Shown here piece by piece: positions 8,428-19,282 of a DNA stretch of 64,000 nucleotides. The notes below the pieces were generated by a model. That model was not told where the DNA came from. It saw nothing but the letters and a program-made list of their open reading frames with translations, and did no database searches. Made by a program: the position numbers and the translations under genes. This DNA is from Pseudoteredinibacter isoporae (GTDB lineage Bacteria > Pseudomonadota > Gammaproteobacteria > Pseudomonadales > Cellvibrionaceae): NCBI RefSeq assembly GCF_011602085.1, contig NZ_JAAONY010000001.1:1674001-1738000 (forward strand), given 5' to 3'. How positions within the stretch are numbered: the stretch's first letter is position 1; each line of letters opens with the position of its first letter.

Positions 8428-8513
8428 TGCTGTCAGATAGAAATCATTGGTTATGGCCAGGGTGCATTGTCATGTCGATCCCCCATAACCGCCTTTTATA
8501 GATGGAGATAGCT

Positions 8514-9101
8514 GTGTCCTCAGAAGAGCAAAACCCTAATGTGGAAGCCGACGCTTCAACTGATGCCCATGATGCCGTAGAGCCTACTGAAGAGGTCGAT
8601 GCCTCTGAAGAGCGTGTTGAGGATGTCAATCCGGCTGAATTGGTGATGCAGATCGAAGAGCTGCAAAACCAGATTGGCAAGCTGAAAGATCAGGAACTGC
8701 GTACCCAGGCCGAAATGCACAATGTGCGTCGCCGCGCCGAGCAGGACGTTGAAAAGGCCCATAAATTCGGTTTGGAGAAATTTGTTGGCGATATGCTGAC
8801 TGTGATCGATAACCTTGAGCGCGCACTGGCTTCCATGGATGCCGAGGATGAGGGCTTGAAGGCGGCTCGTGAAGGTATCGAGTTGACCCTGAAATCCATG
8901 CAGGATGGCCTGAAACGTCACAATGTTGAAGCGATCGACCCGGCCGGTGAGCCCTTTGATCCTGAGTATCACCAGGCTATGACCATGGTACCGAACCCGG
9001 ATGTCGAGCCCAACACAGTAATGGACGTTTTCCAGAAGGGCTATACCTTGCATGGTCGTTTGGTTCGCCCTGCCATGGTTGTGGTTGCCAAGGCGCCTTA
9101 A
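8514..9101 (+). CDS. grpE: Nucleotide exchange factor GrpE
   Basis: A 195-residue GrpE, the nucleotide exchange factor of DnaK. It has an acidic disordered N-terminus, a long helix ([20 protein letters not shown] onward, then [20 protein letters not shown]) and the compact beta domain with [31 protein letters not shown] prefer the GTG at 8514, which is preceded at a proper distance by GGAG; the ATG at 8502 would add four residues but has no ribosome-binding site. It heads the grpE-dnaK-dnaJ cluster behind a sigma-32 promoter. Confidence 0.95.
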   Translation: MSSEEQNPNVEADASTDAHDAVEPTEEVDASEERVEDVNPAELVMQIEELQNQIGKLKDQELRTQAEMHNVRRRAEQDVEKAHKFGLEKFVGDMLTVIDNLERALASMDAEDEGLKAAREGIELTLKSMQDGLKRHNVEAIDPAGEPFDPEYHQAMTMVPNPDVEPNTVMDVFQKGYTLHGRLVRPAMVVVAKAP

Positions 9102-9147
9102 TCCTTATTTGGGCTGACGAAAAGTTACTCAAAGATAGAGACAAGGC

Positions 9148-9176
9148 CTTGAACTGGGGAAATCTGATCCCATATA
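9148..9176 (+). promoter_or_regulatory. dnaK heat-shock (sigma-32) promoter
   Basis: CTTGAA at 9148-9153, a 15-bp spacer and CCCATATA at 9169-9176, a near-consensus sigma-32 promoter 98 bp before the dnaK ATG. dnaK can therefore be transcribed apart from grpE. Confidence 0.88.
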
Positions 9177-9274
9177 GCAAGCAAGGCCAATGAAGCAGAG
9201 CCACAGGGCTCTAACGTAACAAACATTTGTATTGATCAAGGCGGCGTGGCCGCCAGTGAAATTGGAGAAATTCC

Positions 9275-11206
9275 ATGGGAAAAATTATCGGAATTGACTT
9301 GGGTACCACCAACTCGTGTGTATCCGTTCTGGAAGGCGATAAACCTAAGGTGATCGAGAACGCCGAAGGCGATCGCACCACACCTTCTATTGTGGCCTTT
9401 ACCGACGACGGTGAAGTGCTGGTTGGCCAGAGCGCCAAGCGCCAGTCTGTGACTAACCCGCAAAACACCTTGTTTGCGGTTAAGCGTTTGATTGGTCGTA
9501 AGTTCAAAGACGACGTGGTTCAGAAAGACATCTCCATGGTGCCTTACAAAATTGTAGCGGCCGATAACGGTGATGCCTGGGTAGAAGCAAAAGGTGATGC
9601 GAAAGCGCCGCCACAGATTTCTGCTGAAGTTCTGAAGAAGATGAAGAAAACCGCCGAAGACTATCTGGGCGAAACAGTAACCGAAGCGGTCGTTACCGTA
9701 CCGGCTTACTTTAACGATTCCCAGCGTCAGGCGACCAAAGACGCCGGTAAAATTGCAGGTCTGGACGTTAAGCGCATTATCAACGAGCCAACCGCAGCGG
9801 CACTGGCTTATGGCATGGACAAAGCTCAGGGTGATCGCACCATCGCGGTATACGACCTGGGTGGCGGTACGTTCGATATCTCTATTATTGAAATTGCCGA
9901 TGTTGATGGCGAGCACCAGTTCGAAGTACTGGCCACCAACGGTGACACCTTCCTGGGTGGTGAAGATTTCGACCTGCGTTTGATCGAGTACTTGGCCGAT
10001 GAGTTCAAGAAAGAAAACGGCATCGATCTGCACAACGACCCATTGGCTCTGCAACGTTTAAAAGAAGCGGCTGAAAAAGCCAAGATCGAATTGTCTTCTT
10101 CCCAGCAAACTGAAGTGAACCTGCCTTACATCACCGCTGATGCGACGGGTCCCAAGCACTTGGTTGTGAAAATGACCCGCGCCAAGCTGGAATCTCTGGT
10201 TGAAGATCTGGTGGTTAACTCTTTGAAGCCAGTGAAAACCGCTTTGGAAGATGCCGATCTGTCTGTTGGCGAGATTGACGATGTGATCCTGGTGGGCGGC
10301 CAAACCCGTATGCCACTGGTTCAGGAAAAAGTGGCTGAGTTCTTTGGTAAAGAGCCTCGTAAAGACGTTAACCCTGATGAAGCGGTTGCCATGGGCGCGG
10401 CGATTCAAGGTGCGGTACTGGCCGGTGATGTTAAAGACGTATTGTTGCTGGACGTTACTCCACTGACTCTGGGTATTGAAACCATGGGCGGTGTTGCGAC
10501 CCCGTTGATTGATAAAAACACCACCATCCCGACCAAGAAGTCTCAGGTATTCTCCACGGCGGAAGATAACCAGACAGCGGTAACCATTCACGTGGTACAG
10601 GGCGAGCGTAAACAGGCTTCCCAGAACAAGTCTCTGGGCCGTTTCGATCTGGCGGACATTCCTCCGGCTCAGCGCGGTATGCCACAAATTGAAGTGACTT
10701 TTGATATTGATGCGAACGGTATTTTGAACGTTGGCGCCAAAGACAAAGCCACCGGTAAAGAACAGTCGATTGTTATTAAAGCTTCTTCCGGTTTGAGCGA
10801 TGAAGAAATCGATCAAATGGTTAACGACGCTGAAGCGAATGCTGAAGCGGACAAACAGTTCGAAGAGTTGGTAACAACACGCAACACTTTGGAAGGTTTG
10901 ATTCATGCAACCAAGAAAACTGTTGAAGAAGCTGGCGACAAGGCCACTGATGAAGAGAAGGCGGCCATCGAAGCTGCGCTTGCGGAAGCCGAAGAAGCTG
11001 TTAAAGGTGACGACAAGGAAGCCATGGAAGCTGCAACCAACAAGTTGACCGAAGCTTCCAGTTCTCTGGCTCAGAAGTTGTACGCCGAACAAGCGGCTCA
11101 AGCGGAAGCTGCTGGTGCGGATGCCGGTGCTCAGCAGCAGGCTCAGCCTGAAGACGACGGCGTTGTTGAAGCTGAGTTCGAAGAAGTTAAGGATGACAAT
11201 AAGTAA
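9275..11206 (+). CDS. dnaK: Chaperone DnaK (Hsp70)
   Basis: A 643-residue Hsp70 with all family blocks: [13 protein letters not shown] at the N-terminus, [17 protein letters not shown], the phosphate-2 loop [23 protein letters not shown], the hydrophobic linker [17 protein letters not shown], the substrate-binding beta sandwich, a helical lid and the acidic C-terminal tail [15 protein letters not shown] (EEVKD-type motif used by co-chaperones). It folds nascent and stress-denatured proteins with DnaJ and GrpE and dampens sigma-32. A strong ribosome-binding site (GGAGAAATTCC) precedes the ATG. Confidence 0.99.
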   Translation: MGKIIGIDLGTTNSCVSVLEGDKPKVIENAEGDRTTPSIVAFTDDGEVLVGQSAKRQSVTNPQNTLFAVKRLIGRKFKDDVVQKDISMVPYKIVAADNGDAWVEAKGDAKAPPQISAEVLKKMKKTAEDYLGETVTEAVVTVPAYFNDSQRQATKDAGKIAGLDVKRIINEPTAAALAYGMDKAQGDRTIAVYDLGGGTFDISIIEIADVDGEHQFEVLATNGDTFLGGEDFDLRLIEYLADEFKKENGIDLHNDPLALQRLKEAAEKAKIELSSSQQTEVNLPYITADATGPKHLVVKMTRAKLESLVEDLVVNSLKPVKTALEDADLSVGEIDDVILVGGQTRMPLVQEKVAEFFGKEPRKDVNPDEAVAMGAAIQGAVLAGDVKDVLLLDVTPLTLGIETMGGVATPLIDKNTTIPTKKSQVFSTAEDNQTAVTIHVVQGERKQASQNKSLGRFDLADIPPAQRGMPQIEVTFDIDANGILNVGAKDKATGKEQSIVIKASSGLSDEEIDQMVNDAEANAEADKQFEELVTTRNTLEGLIHATKKTVEEAGDKATDEEKAAIEAALAEAEEAVKGDDKEAMEAATNKLTEASSSLAQKLYAEQAAQAEAAGADAGAQQQAQPEDDGVVEAEFEEVKDDNK

Positions 11207-11227
11207 TCCTTAGCCCTTCGCTGACAA

Positions 11228-11260
11228 CGGGAGGCGGCTGTACGGCTTGGCCTCCCGTTT
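11228..11260 (+). terminator. Hairpin terminator between dnaK and dnaJ
   Basis: CGGGAGGC and GCCTCCCG arms enclose a loop of about 16 bases, followed by TTTTCGTCTT. The T-tract is short, so it may only reduce read-through into dnaJ. Confidence 0.6.
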
Positions 11261-11383
11261 TCGTCTTGGCGCTTTAAACGAGAGCGCAATAAGACAGAGA
11301 GATTAGTCGAACATCTGATGCATTGAATCAGTGTTGAGTTGACCAAAAGAAATAGCAAACAAGCAATTAGCTGAAGAGTCACT

Positions 11384-12505
11384 ATGTCCAAACGTGATTA
11401 TTATGAAGTGCTCGGTGTTGATCGAGGTGTTTCAGAAAAAGATCTGAAAAAAGCTTATCGCCGTGTGGCGATGAAATATCATCCCGACCGAAACCCGGAC
11501 GACAAAGCGGCTGAAGATAAATTCAAAGAGGCCAGTGAGGCCTATGAAATTTTATCCGATGCACAAAAGCGCGCAGCTTATGATCAGTACGGTCATGCCG
11601 GTGTTGACCCAAGCCAGGGCGGTATGGGCGGCGGCCAGGGCTTCGGTAATTTCAGTGATATCTTTGGCGATGTCTTTGGTGATATTTTTGGCGGCGCCGG
11701 TGGTGGTGGCCGTGGCCGCGGTGGGCCAGCTCGCGGTGCAGATTTGCGTTACACCCTGGAGTTGGATCTTGAGAAAGCCGTTCAGGGAACGTCAGTAAAA
11801 ATTAAAGTACCAACTCTGGTGCATTGTGGAACCTGTGACGGTTCTGGTGCAAAAGAAGGCAGTAAGCCAACCACCTGTGGCACCTGTGGTGGCATGGGTC
11901 AGGTACGCATGACCCAAGGCTTTTTCTCCGTGCAGCAAACCTGTCCGAACTGTCATGGTAAGGGCCAGATCATTTCTGATCCCTGCCGCGATTGCGGTGG
12001 TCAGGGCCGTGTAGAAGAAACCAAGACCCTGTCGGTAAAAGTACCTGCAGGTGTTGATACCGGTGATCGCATTCGCCTGACCGGTGAAGGTGAAGCCGGT
12101 GAGGCCGGTGGCCCTCCGGGTGACCTTTATGTGCAGGTTTCGGTGAAAGAACATGAAATCTTCCAGCGCGAAGGTAAAAACCTTTACTGCGAAGTCCCAA
12201 TTAGCATTGTCGATGCGGCATTGGGTGGCGAACTGGAAGTACCGACCTTGGATGGGCGCGTGAAGCTAAAAGTACCGGCAGAAACACAAACCGGCAAGCT
12301 GTTCCGCTTGCGTGGCAAAGGCGTGGTTCCGGTACGTGGTGGTTCAGCTGGTGATTTGTTGTGTCGAGTGGTTCTGGAAACGCCAGTGAATCTGTCCAGC
12401 AAACAAAAAGAGCTGCTGCGTGAGTTACAAGCCAGTATGACAGGCGACACCAACTCACCGCGCCAGAGTTCCTGGTTTGAAGGCATGAAGAATTTCTTCA
12501 ACTAA
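11384..12505 (+). CDS. dnaJ: Co-chaperone DnaJ (Hsp40, class I)
   Basis: A 373-residue class I Hsp40. Order: J domain with YHPDRNP (HPD stimulates DnaK ATPase), a Gly/Phe-rich linker ([18 protein letters not shown]), the zinc-binding domain with four CxxCxGxG repeats ([32 protein letters not shown]) and two C-terminal beta domains for client binding. It lies 177 bp after dnaK, separated by a modest terminator; I did not see a clear sigma-32 promoter in this gap, so expression may depend partly on read-through. Confidence 0.98.
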   Translation: MSKRDYYEVLGVDRGVSEKDLKKAYRRVAMKYHPDRNPDDKAAEDKFKEASEAYEILSDAQKRAAYDQYGHAGVDPSQGGMGGGQGFGNFSDIFGDVFGDIFGGAGGGGRGRGGPARGADLRYTLELDLEKAVQGTSVKIKVPTLVHCGTCDGSGAKEGSKPTTCGTCGGMGQVRMTQGFFSVQQTCPNCHGKGQIISDPCRDCGGQGRVEETKTLSVKVPAGVDTGDRIRLTGEGEAGEAGGPPGDLYVQVSVKEHEIFQREGKNLYCEVPISIVDAALGGELEVPTLDGRVKLKVPAETQTGKLFRLRGKGVVPVRGGSAGDLLCRVVLETPVNLSSKQKELLRELQASMTGDTNSPRQSSWFEGMKNFFN

Positions 12506-12526
12506 GCCTGGATCCGATTTTGACTG

Positions 12527-12552
12527 AAAGCCCGGCCCGACCGGGCTTTTTT
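12527..12552 (+). terminator. dnaJ terminator
   Basis: AAAGCCCGG and CCGGGCTTT arms around a short CCCGA loop, followed by TTTTTTG. Confidence 0.88.
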
Positions 12553-12602
12553 GTGCCCGTTATCCAGCCCTAAGATGGCGGCCTTATGCGGGTGGCTTTG
12601 GC

Positions 12603-13481
<879 letters not shown>

Positions 13482-13638
13482 TCACCTTCTTTCAAAGCGG
13501 GGGCTGTATTTGGCTCCCGCCCTTAACAAATGCTATTGCGGGACAATCTTTAACTGCGTCAGAATGCTGTATCTAGTGCAAGATGATTTTATATCAACAA
13601 ACGCTAACACAAATACAACAAGAAAAACGCGGTGATTT

Positions 13639-15369
13639 ATGTCCATTAGCTATTCCCATCCCTCTATCTACCATTATCTGAACGCGGTTGCTGAAAAGCG
13701 GCCAGAAGCTGTTGCGCTGCGTTTAGTCATCGATCTCAATGACGATTTTCAGGACCTGTCCTGGAGCTATGGGGAGCTATTGGACAATATTCGTCGCGTG
13801 TCGAGACTGTTGCGCGACCGCAGTCAGAGTGATCGCCCCGTGTGTTCCTTTTTGTTGCCGAATATCCCGCAGGCCCATGCGATTATGTGGGGGGCGGAAA
13901 CAGCGGGCGTTGCGAACCCATTGAATCCACTGTTAAACGAAGATGCTCTGGTTCAGTTGATGGAGGCGGCAGGTACGGATGTGTTGATGGCGTTGGGGCC
14001 GAATCCGGTCAGTGATATTTGGCAGAAAGCTGAAGCCGTTGCCAAACGTTTATCGAAACCCGTAACCTTGCTTCCGGTATTTTTTCCCGCTGAATCCTAC
14101 GAGCTTTTTGAACAGCTGTTGGGAGGTTACTCAGCAGATGCCTTGGCAGAGGATGAGTTGCCTGGTTTGGATGATATGGCGTCTTATTTTCACACGGGCG
14201 GCACAACCGGAACTCCAAAGTTGGCTCAGAATGCCCAGCGTAACCAACTCGCTTGTGTGGCCCTGCATCATGAGAGTATGAATCTTGAAACCGGTGATGT
14301 GGTAATGAGTGGCTTACCGCTGTTTCATGTCGCCGGTTCAATGATTAACGGCCTTTCCTGTTTGTGTGCGGGCATTGAAATTGTTTTACCGACCATTGCA
14401 GGCTTCCGTGACCCAAATGTTGTACAAGCCCATTGGCGAATGGTGGAAAGGTATAAGGTGACGGTCAGTGGTGGAATTCCCACCTCGGTGGCATCTATGG
14501 TGAATGTGCCCGTCGATGCGGATGTTTCTTCTTTAAAATATTTGATTTCAGGGGGCTCTCCCGTTCCTGCAGCGCTGTGCCACGATGTGAAATCTGTTTT
14601 AGGTCTGGAGTTGTATCAAATTTACGGCATGACCGAGTGCGCAGGCGCCATTGCAATGCCCAATATACAAAAACCAACAGTGCCCGGCAGCGCGGGCTAT
14701 GTCAGTGACCTGATTGACTTGCGAATTAACGGCGCGGAAAGCGCTGGCGACAGCGGTGAATTGCTGGTTCGTGGTGATGTGGTGTTTTCGGGGTATTTGG
14801 GGCGGGATGACAATCCTCTGCAAGACGGATGGCTACACACAGGTGATCTTGGCCATATCGATAAAGATGGTTATTTGTTCATTACCGGTCGAGCCAAAGA
14901 TTTGATCATTCGTAGTGGCCATAATATTGATCCGGCCTTGATTGAAAATTGCCTGGAACAACATCCTGCGGTATCGCTTGCCGCAGCGGTGGGGCGCCCG
15001 GATGCCTATGCCGGTGAATTACCGGTCGCGTATGTGCAACTGTACGATGGTCATTCTGTCTCAGAACAGGAGTTAATGAGTTACGCGATGGACACTATCG
15101 CGGAGCGGCCCGCTTGCCCGAAGTTTATTGAAATTCTTGACGCTTTGCCGGTGACTGCTGTGGGTAAAGTGCATAAGCCCAGCTTACGCGCAGCGGCAAC
15201 TGAAAGAACCATCAAAGAATTGTTGGGTGATCTGGCAGAGAAATTACCCACGTTTGAAGTTTGTATTCTCGACAGCGGTGAGATGGCCCTGAAGTTTGAG
15301 CAGGCGCTATCTGATGAGCTGGAAGTCGCGGTAGATAAACTGGCTCGGGAATTGAACCTAAAGCGTTAA
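13639..15369 (+). CDS. AMP-forming acyl-CoA synthetase
   Basis: A 576-residue member of the ANL adenylate-forming superfamily. Key motifs are the P-loop HTGGTTGTPKLAQ (about residues 187-199), YQIYGMTECAG (aromatic and Glu of the AMP site), GWLHTGDLGHIDKDGYLFITGRAKD and the C-terminal catalytic lysine region LPVTAVGKVHKPSLR. These enzymes activate carboxylic acids, usually fatty or other acyl acids, to CoA thioesters through an acyl-adenylate. The substrate cannot be fixed from sequence; the overall organisation is that of fatty-acyl-CoA synthetases. It is convergent with a Crp/Fnr regulator and stands alone in the accessory block between dapB and carAB. Confidence 0.9.
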   Translation: MSISYSHPSIYHYLNAVAEKRPEAVALRLVIDLNDDFQDLSWSYGELLDNIRRVSRLLRDRSQSDRPVCSFLLPNIPQAHAIMWGAETAGVANPLNPLLNEDALVQLMEAAGTDVLMALGPNPVSDIWQKAEAVAKRLSKPVTLLPVFFPAESYELFEQLLGGYSADALAEDELPGLDDMASYFHTGGTTGTPKLAQNAQRNQLACVALHHESMNLETGDVVMSGLPLFHVAGSMINGLSCLCAGIEIVLPTIAGFRDPNVVQAHWRMVERYKVTVSGGIPTSVASMVNVPVDADVSSLKYLISGGSPVPAALCHDVKSVLGLELYQIYGMTECAGAIAMPNIQKPTVPGSAGYVSDLIDLRINGAESAGDSGELLVRGDVVFSGYLGRDDNPLQDGWLHTGDLGHIDKDGYLFITGRAKDLIIRSGHNIDPALIENCLEQHPAVSLAAAVGRPDAYAGELPVAYVQLYDGHSVSEQELMSYAMDTIAERPACPKFIEILDALPVTAVGKVHKPSLRAAATERTIKELLGDLAEKLPTFEVCILDSGEMALKFEQALSDELEVAVDKLARELNLKR

Positions 15370-15421
15370 ATGATTTTATGATGTGAAAAGAAGAGCTGAA
15401 AACCAAGAATTAAAGTGCGCC

Positions 15422-16003
15422 TTAGTTTGTGGTTTTCAGTTTGGCTTTAAGGCGCGAAAGACTTACTGCATCCATCCCCAGATAACTGGCGATATGATAT
15501 TGGGGTAAGCGTTCAGCAATCCAGGATTCGTTACTCAGCAGCCACTGATAACGTTCTTCTCCCGATTTTGTCAGCAGGACGGCTTCACGTTGTTCATTGC
15601 GTAGAAATAGTTCACGAGTGGTTTTGTCCAGCATGTCCTGAATACTTTTTTCGTTTTGCAGTTTGCGCAACTGATTGATGGGCATCTCCCAGAGTGTGCT
15701 GTCTTCCAAGGCCTGCAGCTCATATGGGCAGCTGCTTTGTGTCAGCCAGGCACTCAGAGAGCCGGCGAGTTGACCTTCCCTGAAAAAGTTTTTATTGCGC
15801 TCCCTGCCTTGGGCACTGGGATAATATTGTCGCAACAAACCTTCCAGAATGACATAACAGTACTGAGGCTCGCTATTGGCGGCGAACAATTGTGTGCCCG
15901 CGATAACTCTCTTTTCCTGGCCAATACTTTCCAGCAGAGGCCAGAGCAAGGGGTTGGTCAGCGCGGGGCTTAATGTGTAGTTCGATAATAGGCTATGACT
16001 CAT
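15422..16003 (-). CDS. Crp/Fnr-family transcriptional regulator
   Basis: A 193-residue protein with an N-terminal cyclic-nucleotide-binding-like beta roll (EKRVIAGTQLFAANSEPQYCYVILEGLLRQYY) and a C-terminal helix-turn-helix (QYHIASYLGMDAVSLSRLKAKL). The arrangement matches the short Crp/Fnr regulators common in Bacteroidetes and Proteobacteria. It lacks the Cys cluster of Fnr and the typical cAMP-binding RxS of Crp, so the signal is unknown. The ATG at 16003 is preferred over a frame extending to 16075, whose extra part overlaps the downstream end of a terminator. Confidence 0.82.
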   Translation of the reverse strand: MSHSLLSNYTLSPALTNPLLWPLLESIGQEKRVIAGTQLFAANSEPQYCYVILEGLLRQYYPSAQGRERNKNFFREGQLAGSLSAWLTQSSCPYELQALEDSTLWEMPINQLRKLQNEKSIQDMLDKTTRELFLRNEQREAVLLTKSGEERYQWLLSNESWIAERLPQYHIASYLGMDAVSLSRLKAKLKTTN

Positions 16004-16062
16004 AATGAAAAACCTGAAAACACAGGCCGGCAGTGTAAAACAGGCTTTTTCCTTGGGCAATA

Positions 16063-16086
16063 AAAAGCCGCCCATTGGGCGGCTTT
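16063..16086 (-). terminator. Terminator of the autotransporter gene
   Basis: Read leftwards: AAAGCCGCCC, short loop, GGGCGGCTTTTTATT. It lies 34 bp past the stop of the autotransporter gene. Confidence 0.85.
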
Positions 16087-16119
16087 GTGAAAGGATTAAC
16101 GTTACGCTTACTGAAGTAT

Positions 16120-18939
16120 TTAAAACTTCAACTCGTAGCGCATGCCAAAACTGAATTCAGCCGAACTGATGTTGCTGGCGCCTGCAAGGTAACGGTAATC
16201 AATAAAGCCGGATAAACCGTGCTGGAATTGTGCGGCTAATCCCAGATTGAAACTCATATAGCTTTTATCAATTTCGTCGGTGCGAACAATAATCGGCACC
16301 AGCGGGTTGCTGCTGTTTGAAAACGGATCATGCACAAATGCAACCGAGATTTCATCGTCTTTATTTTTGAAATCACGGTAGTAGTTACCATTGAACTGTG
16401 CCGTCAAAACGCCCCAGTCTCTGAGCATGGTGTAGGAACTGTGCCAGCCCACACTGGCGCTATGAACACTGGCTTCCTGTCGGCCAAAGGCCAGTTCAAG
16501 GCCGCTGTTACCGCGCTCGCTGAACTGATCAATATGGGTTTTGTTATAGGAAACGCCAAGGTTCGGGCCGATAATCCAGGAGCCTTTGATAAAGTCATAA
16601 CCGGCATCGAAAGTGGCCAGCAATTGGCGACCGCTGGTGCTGGAATTTGCCTCGGTATTAACCTCGCCAAACATATCCTGATAGTTAATCCGACGCAGCA
16701 TGTCGTAGTCGCTGTTACCACGGGTAATACTCACGTCGATATAATAGTTCTTATCGTCGTAGTAAGAGCCATAAGCCGTAATAAACTGGCTTTCGGCATC
16801 CATGGTGCCGCCATTTTGTTTGTAATCGAGATCGGTATCTGCAAAGCCTATGGCCAGACCGGCAACGGTGTTGTCGGTGATGCGATAATCCATACCAAAA
16901 GTTAGACCTTTGACATCCAGGTCATAACCGTTTTGGTTGTCGGTTTTATCTTTGTCTCCATACAGGATGTTACCGTTCAGGAAAACGCCCCATCGAGAAC
17001 TTTCCAGCAGATAGGTGTCTTCATCAGCACTGGCGGCACCGCCGAGTTTGTCGCCAAAGACGCTGGCAATGAGTTTTCCGTTTAAGGTTCCGCTGTCGGT
17101 TTGAATATTCAAGCCGCTTAAATCGATACCGCGACCACCGCGGCGCAATTTGGTCAGGCGGGTGCGAATATTGCTCTGCTGTACACTGGCAAAGTCGGTT
17201 GCGGCGGACAACAGCGCGGCCACTTCTTCACCGGCGATTGCCTGGAGTGCTGCGGCTTGATCTTCGTCACTGAGATCAGGGTCGAGCAAACCATTACATC
17301 GGGTCAAAAGATTGCGTTGGCCTCCGGTCAGGGGAGTCAGTTGATCCGCTTCGGCCAAGCGCGGACACAAGCTATCCAGTGTTTCAGCGAGACTGCGTTC
17401 GTTGCTGTCAATGCCGGGAGTGCTGGCAAGCGTATCGGTCGGTTCGCTGCGTTGCTCTTTCACCAGTACGTTGAGCAGTTTCTCAGACACCAAGCCGGCG
17501 TTATTAGTCACTCGAACGGTTAGCTGGTTTTCGCCGACGGGCAGAACTGCTGTCGTTTTGATGCCGGTTGCAACCACTTCGCCTTCGAAGATCCACTCGA
17601 CTTTACTGATTTCGCTGTTCAATGATGTAGTGTTCGACGCGTCGAGATTGACTTCCACTTCGCCATCACCATCGAAATCCGTTACTTCGATGTCTGCACC
17701 GGCGTCAACATCGGGCGCTTGCGGGTCGCGAATGTCACCGATTGTCAGAGTGACAGCGCTTGGATCAGCAATCGTAGCGCCACCTAATGGTTGGCTCAGT
17801 TCTACCCGGAATTGTTCAGTCTCTTCCTGCAGCAGGTCTTTGATAATAGTGATGGAAACGGTTTTGGGCTCGCGATCACCGCTCAACCATTCCAGAGTTC
17901 CCTGGGCAGCTTCAAAATCTTCGCCGGCCGTGGCGGTGTCAGAAACGGCTTGGTAGCTCACGCTGATATCTCCGTTACCGCCTTCCAGGCGATCAGCGGT
18001 CAGGGTAACCGTGCCACTGTTTTCATTGAGTTGAAAATCGGTCTGGGTCCATTTGATTACGCCGGGTGGCTCGGGGTCATCCTCGGCAATGGTGATGTCA
18101 AAACTCAGAGGCGCGTTCACCGGGACGCTGGCGTTAACCTGAGCCAGCTCCACGCTAAAGCTCTCATTACCTTCAAAACGGTTGTCATCCAGAATAGGAA
18201 TGATGACGGTTTTTTCGCTGGCATCTCCGGCAATCCAGGTAACGGTTTCATTAACCTGCTGGAAATCTTCCCCGGCGATGGCGGTGCCGTTTCGGGTGCT
18301 GACTTCAAGGAAAATATCTTCATTGCCAGGTTCGGTCAGCGAGAAGCGCAAGGTGGCCTGGCCATCGTTTTCATTGACCGAGGTTTGCAGGGTGGCATTA
18401 ATCTCGGGATCGATGGTGACAGCAGTGAAGTTTAGAACAACGCTACAAGGTAATGGTCCACCACAGTCCAAAGAGTTTACTGCCATTTGATAGGTGCCCT
18501 CGACGGGGACAAAACTAAAGGTAAACTGGGATTGGTTTGCGCTGCCACCAGGCACTGATGCCTGATGAGAGCTGAAGGTGCCATTAGTGGGGTTTCTTTT
18601 ATTGGGTTTGCGCAATCCTGAAGGTTCATCCTCAATAGGAGCGGCGCCACAATCAAAACCACCTCCAACAATTTGGCCACCAGGGCCAGGTTCTCCTGGC
18701 ACAAAAGAGCAGCTAGGATCACTTGTCTGCCAATCAGGGACACTGGGGCCGCTCAGGTGGACAAGCTCGATGTCGTTAAATCCGATGCTGCCCAAATTTT
18801 CGGTAATCACTGTGAGAGTAACAGGCTCGCCGGCAATAACCGGGCTCGAAATCGTCGCGGAGTTAATAACAACCTGAGCTTTCGCAACAGAACCTAATAT
18901 AAGAAGAAGTAATGCGCTTACAACTTGGTATAACTTCAT
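16120..18939 (-). CDS. Calx-beta-domain autotransporter (type Va secretion)
   Basis: A 939-residue surface protein. Order: Sec signal peptide ending near AKA (about residue 21); a beta-rich N-terminal domain with several cysteines; two Calx-beta domains (about 175-290 and 295-405; motifs GTAIAGEDFQQVNETVTW and DTATAGEDFEAAQGTLEW); a PKD/Ig-like domain rich in Asp (about 410-500); a helical linker (SLAETLDSLCPRLAEADQ, then LTPLTGGQRNLLTRCNGL); and a C-terminal autotransporter beta-barrel of about 280 residues ending in aromatic MRYELKF, the usual BAM-recognised terminus. Calx-beta domains bind calcium in other proteins, so the passenger is likely a calcium-dependent adhesin. Start: ATG 18939 begins the signal peptide MKLYQVV; a frame five codons longer exists. 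It is divergent from a chemoreceptor gene. Confidence 0.88.
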   Translation of the reverse strand: MKLYQVVSALLLLILGSVAKAQVVINSATISSPVIAGEPVTLTVITENLGSIGFNDIELVHLSGPSVPDWQTSDPSCSFVPGEPGPGGQIVGGGFDCGAAPIEDEPSGLRKPNKRNPTNGTFSSHQASVPGGSANQSQFTFSFVPVEGTYQMAVNSLDCGGPLPCSVVLNFTAVTIDPEINATLQTSVNENDGQATLRFSLTEPGNEDIFLEVSTRNGTAIAGEDFQQVNETVTWIAGDASEKTVIIPILDDNRFEGNESFSVELAQVNASVPVNAPLSFDITIAEDDPEPPGVIKWTQTDFQLNENSGTVTLTADRLEGGNGDISVSYQAVSDTATAGEDFEAAQGTLEWLSGDREPKTVSITIIKDLLQEETEQFRVELSQPLGGATIADPSAVTLTIGDIRDPQAPDVDAGADIEVTDFDGDGEVEVNLDASNTTSLNSEISKVEWIFEGEVVATGIKTTAVLPVGENQLTVRVTNNAGLVSEKLLNVLVKEQRSEPTDTLASTPGIDSNERSLAETLDSLCPRLAEADQLTPLTGGQRNLLTRCNGLLDPDLSDEDQAAALQAIAGEEVAALLSAATDFASVQQSNIRTRLTKLRRGGRGIDLSGLNIQTDSGTLNGKLIASVFGDKLGGAASADEDTYLLESSRWGVFLNGNILYGDKDKTDNQNGYDLDVKGLTFGMDYRITDNTVAGLAIGFADTDLDYKQNGGTMDAESQFITAYGSYYDDKNYYIDVSITRGNSDYDMLRRINYQDMFGEVNTEANSSTSGRQLLATFDAGYDFIKGSWIIGPNLGVSYNKTHIDQFSERGNSGLELAFGRQEASVHSASVGWHSSYTMLRDWGVLTAQFNGNYYRDFKNKDDEISVAFVHDPFSNSSNPLVPIIVRTDEIDKSYMSFNLGLAAQFQHGLSGFIDYRYLAGASNISSAEFSFGMRYELKF

Positions 18940-19282
18940 GGGAATGTCGGCCAAAAGAATTTGTTTTTAGTATTAGAGTGCGTCTCGTAGGTAGCACTTT
19001 ATCATTATCCGAGCCCCACACCCAAAAGATAAGCACAAGATTTAGTGATTGGGGTGCCTGATTGTCTCCTGTTCCCCAATGAACCATTGGGCGGTTTCTC
19101 GGCAGAATCTCCAAATGCCTCTAAAGTTTTTGTTAAGCCTGTAGATATTAATACTTGTACCCATAACGTTTGTCGTGACAAGCAGATTGGGCTGGCTTGT
19201 GGTAAGTAAGTAATCGCTTAAGACGTAATAGGTGACACTTGTGGGGAAGCAGGTGGGCCGGGGCTTAATGACGGAGTCTAGA
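18940..19282. other. Divergent intergenic region, autotransporter / chemoreceptor
   Basis: This 343-bp stretch separates two divergent starts. It must hold both promoters, but I see no strong sigma-70 pair. One short inverted repeat, TTGTC-GT-GACAA, occurs near 19170. Small frames here overlap on both strands and have no coding character. Confidence 0.5.

Noticed and set aside
8461-8500. A second CCCCCATAA block before grpE resembling a sigma-32 -10 box
   Set aside because: No -35 partner at the right distance; the promoter at 8400-8427 fits far better.
9236-11101. Long minus-strand frames (272 and 347 codons) opposite dnaK
   Set aside because: Shadow frames of a highly biased codon set; no homology, no ribosome-binding sites.
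13497-13522. Hairpin GCGGGGGC/GCTCCCGC after dapB
   Set aside because: No T-tract and one G-T pair in the stem; possible but not supported as a terminator.
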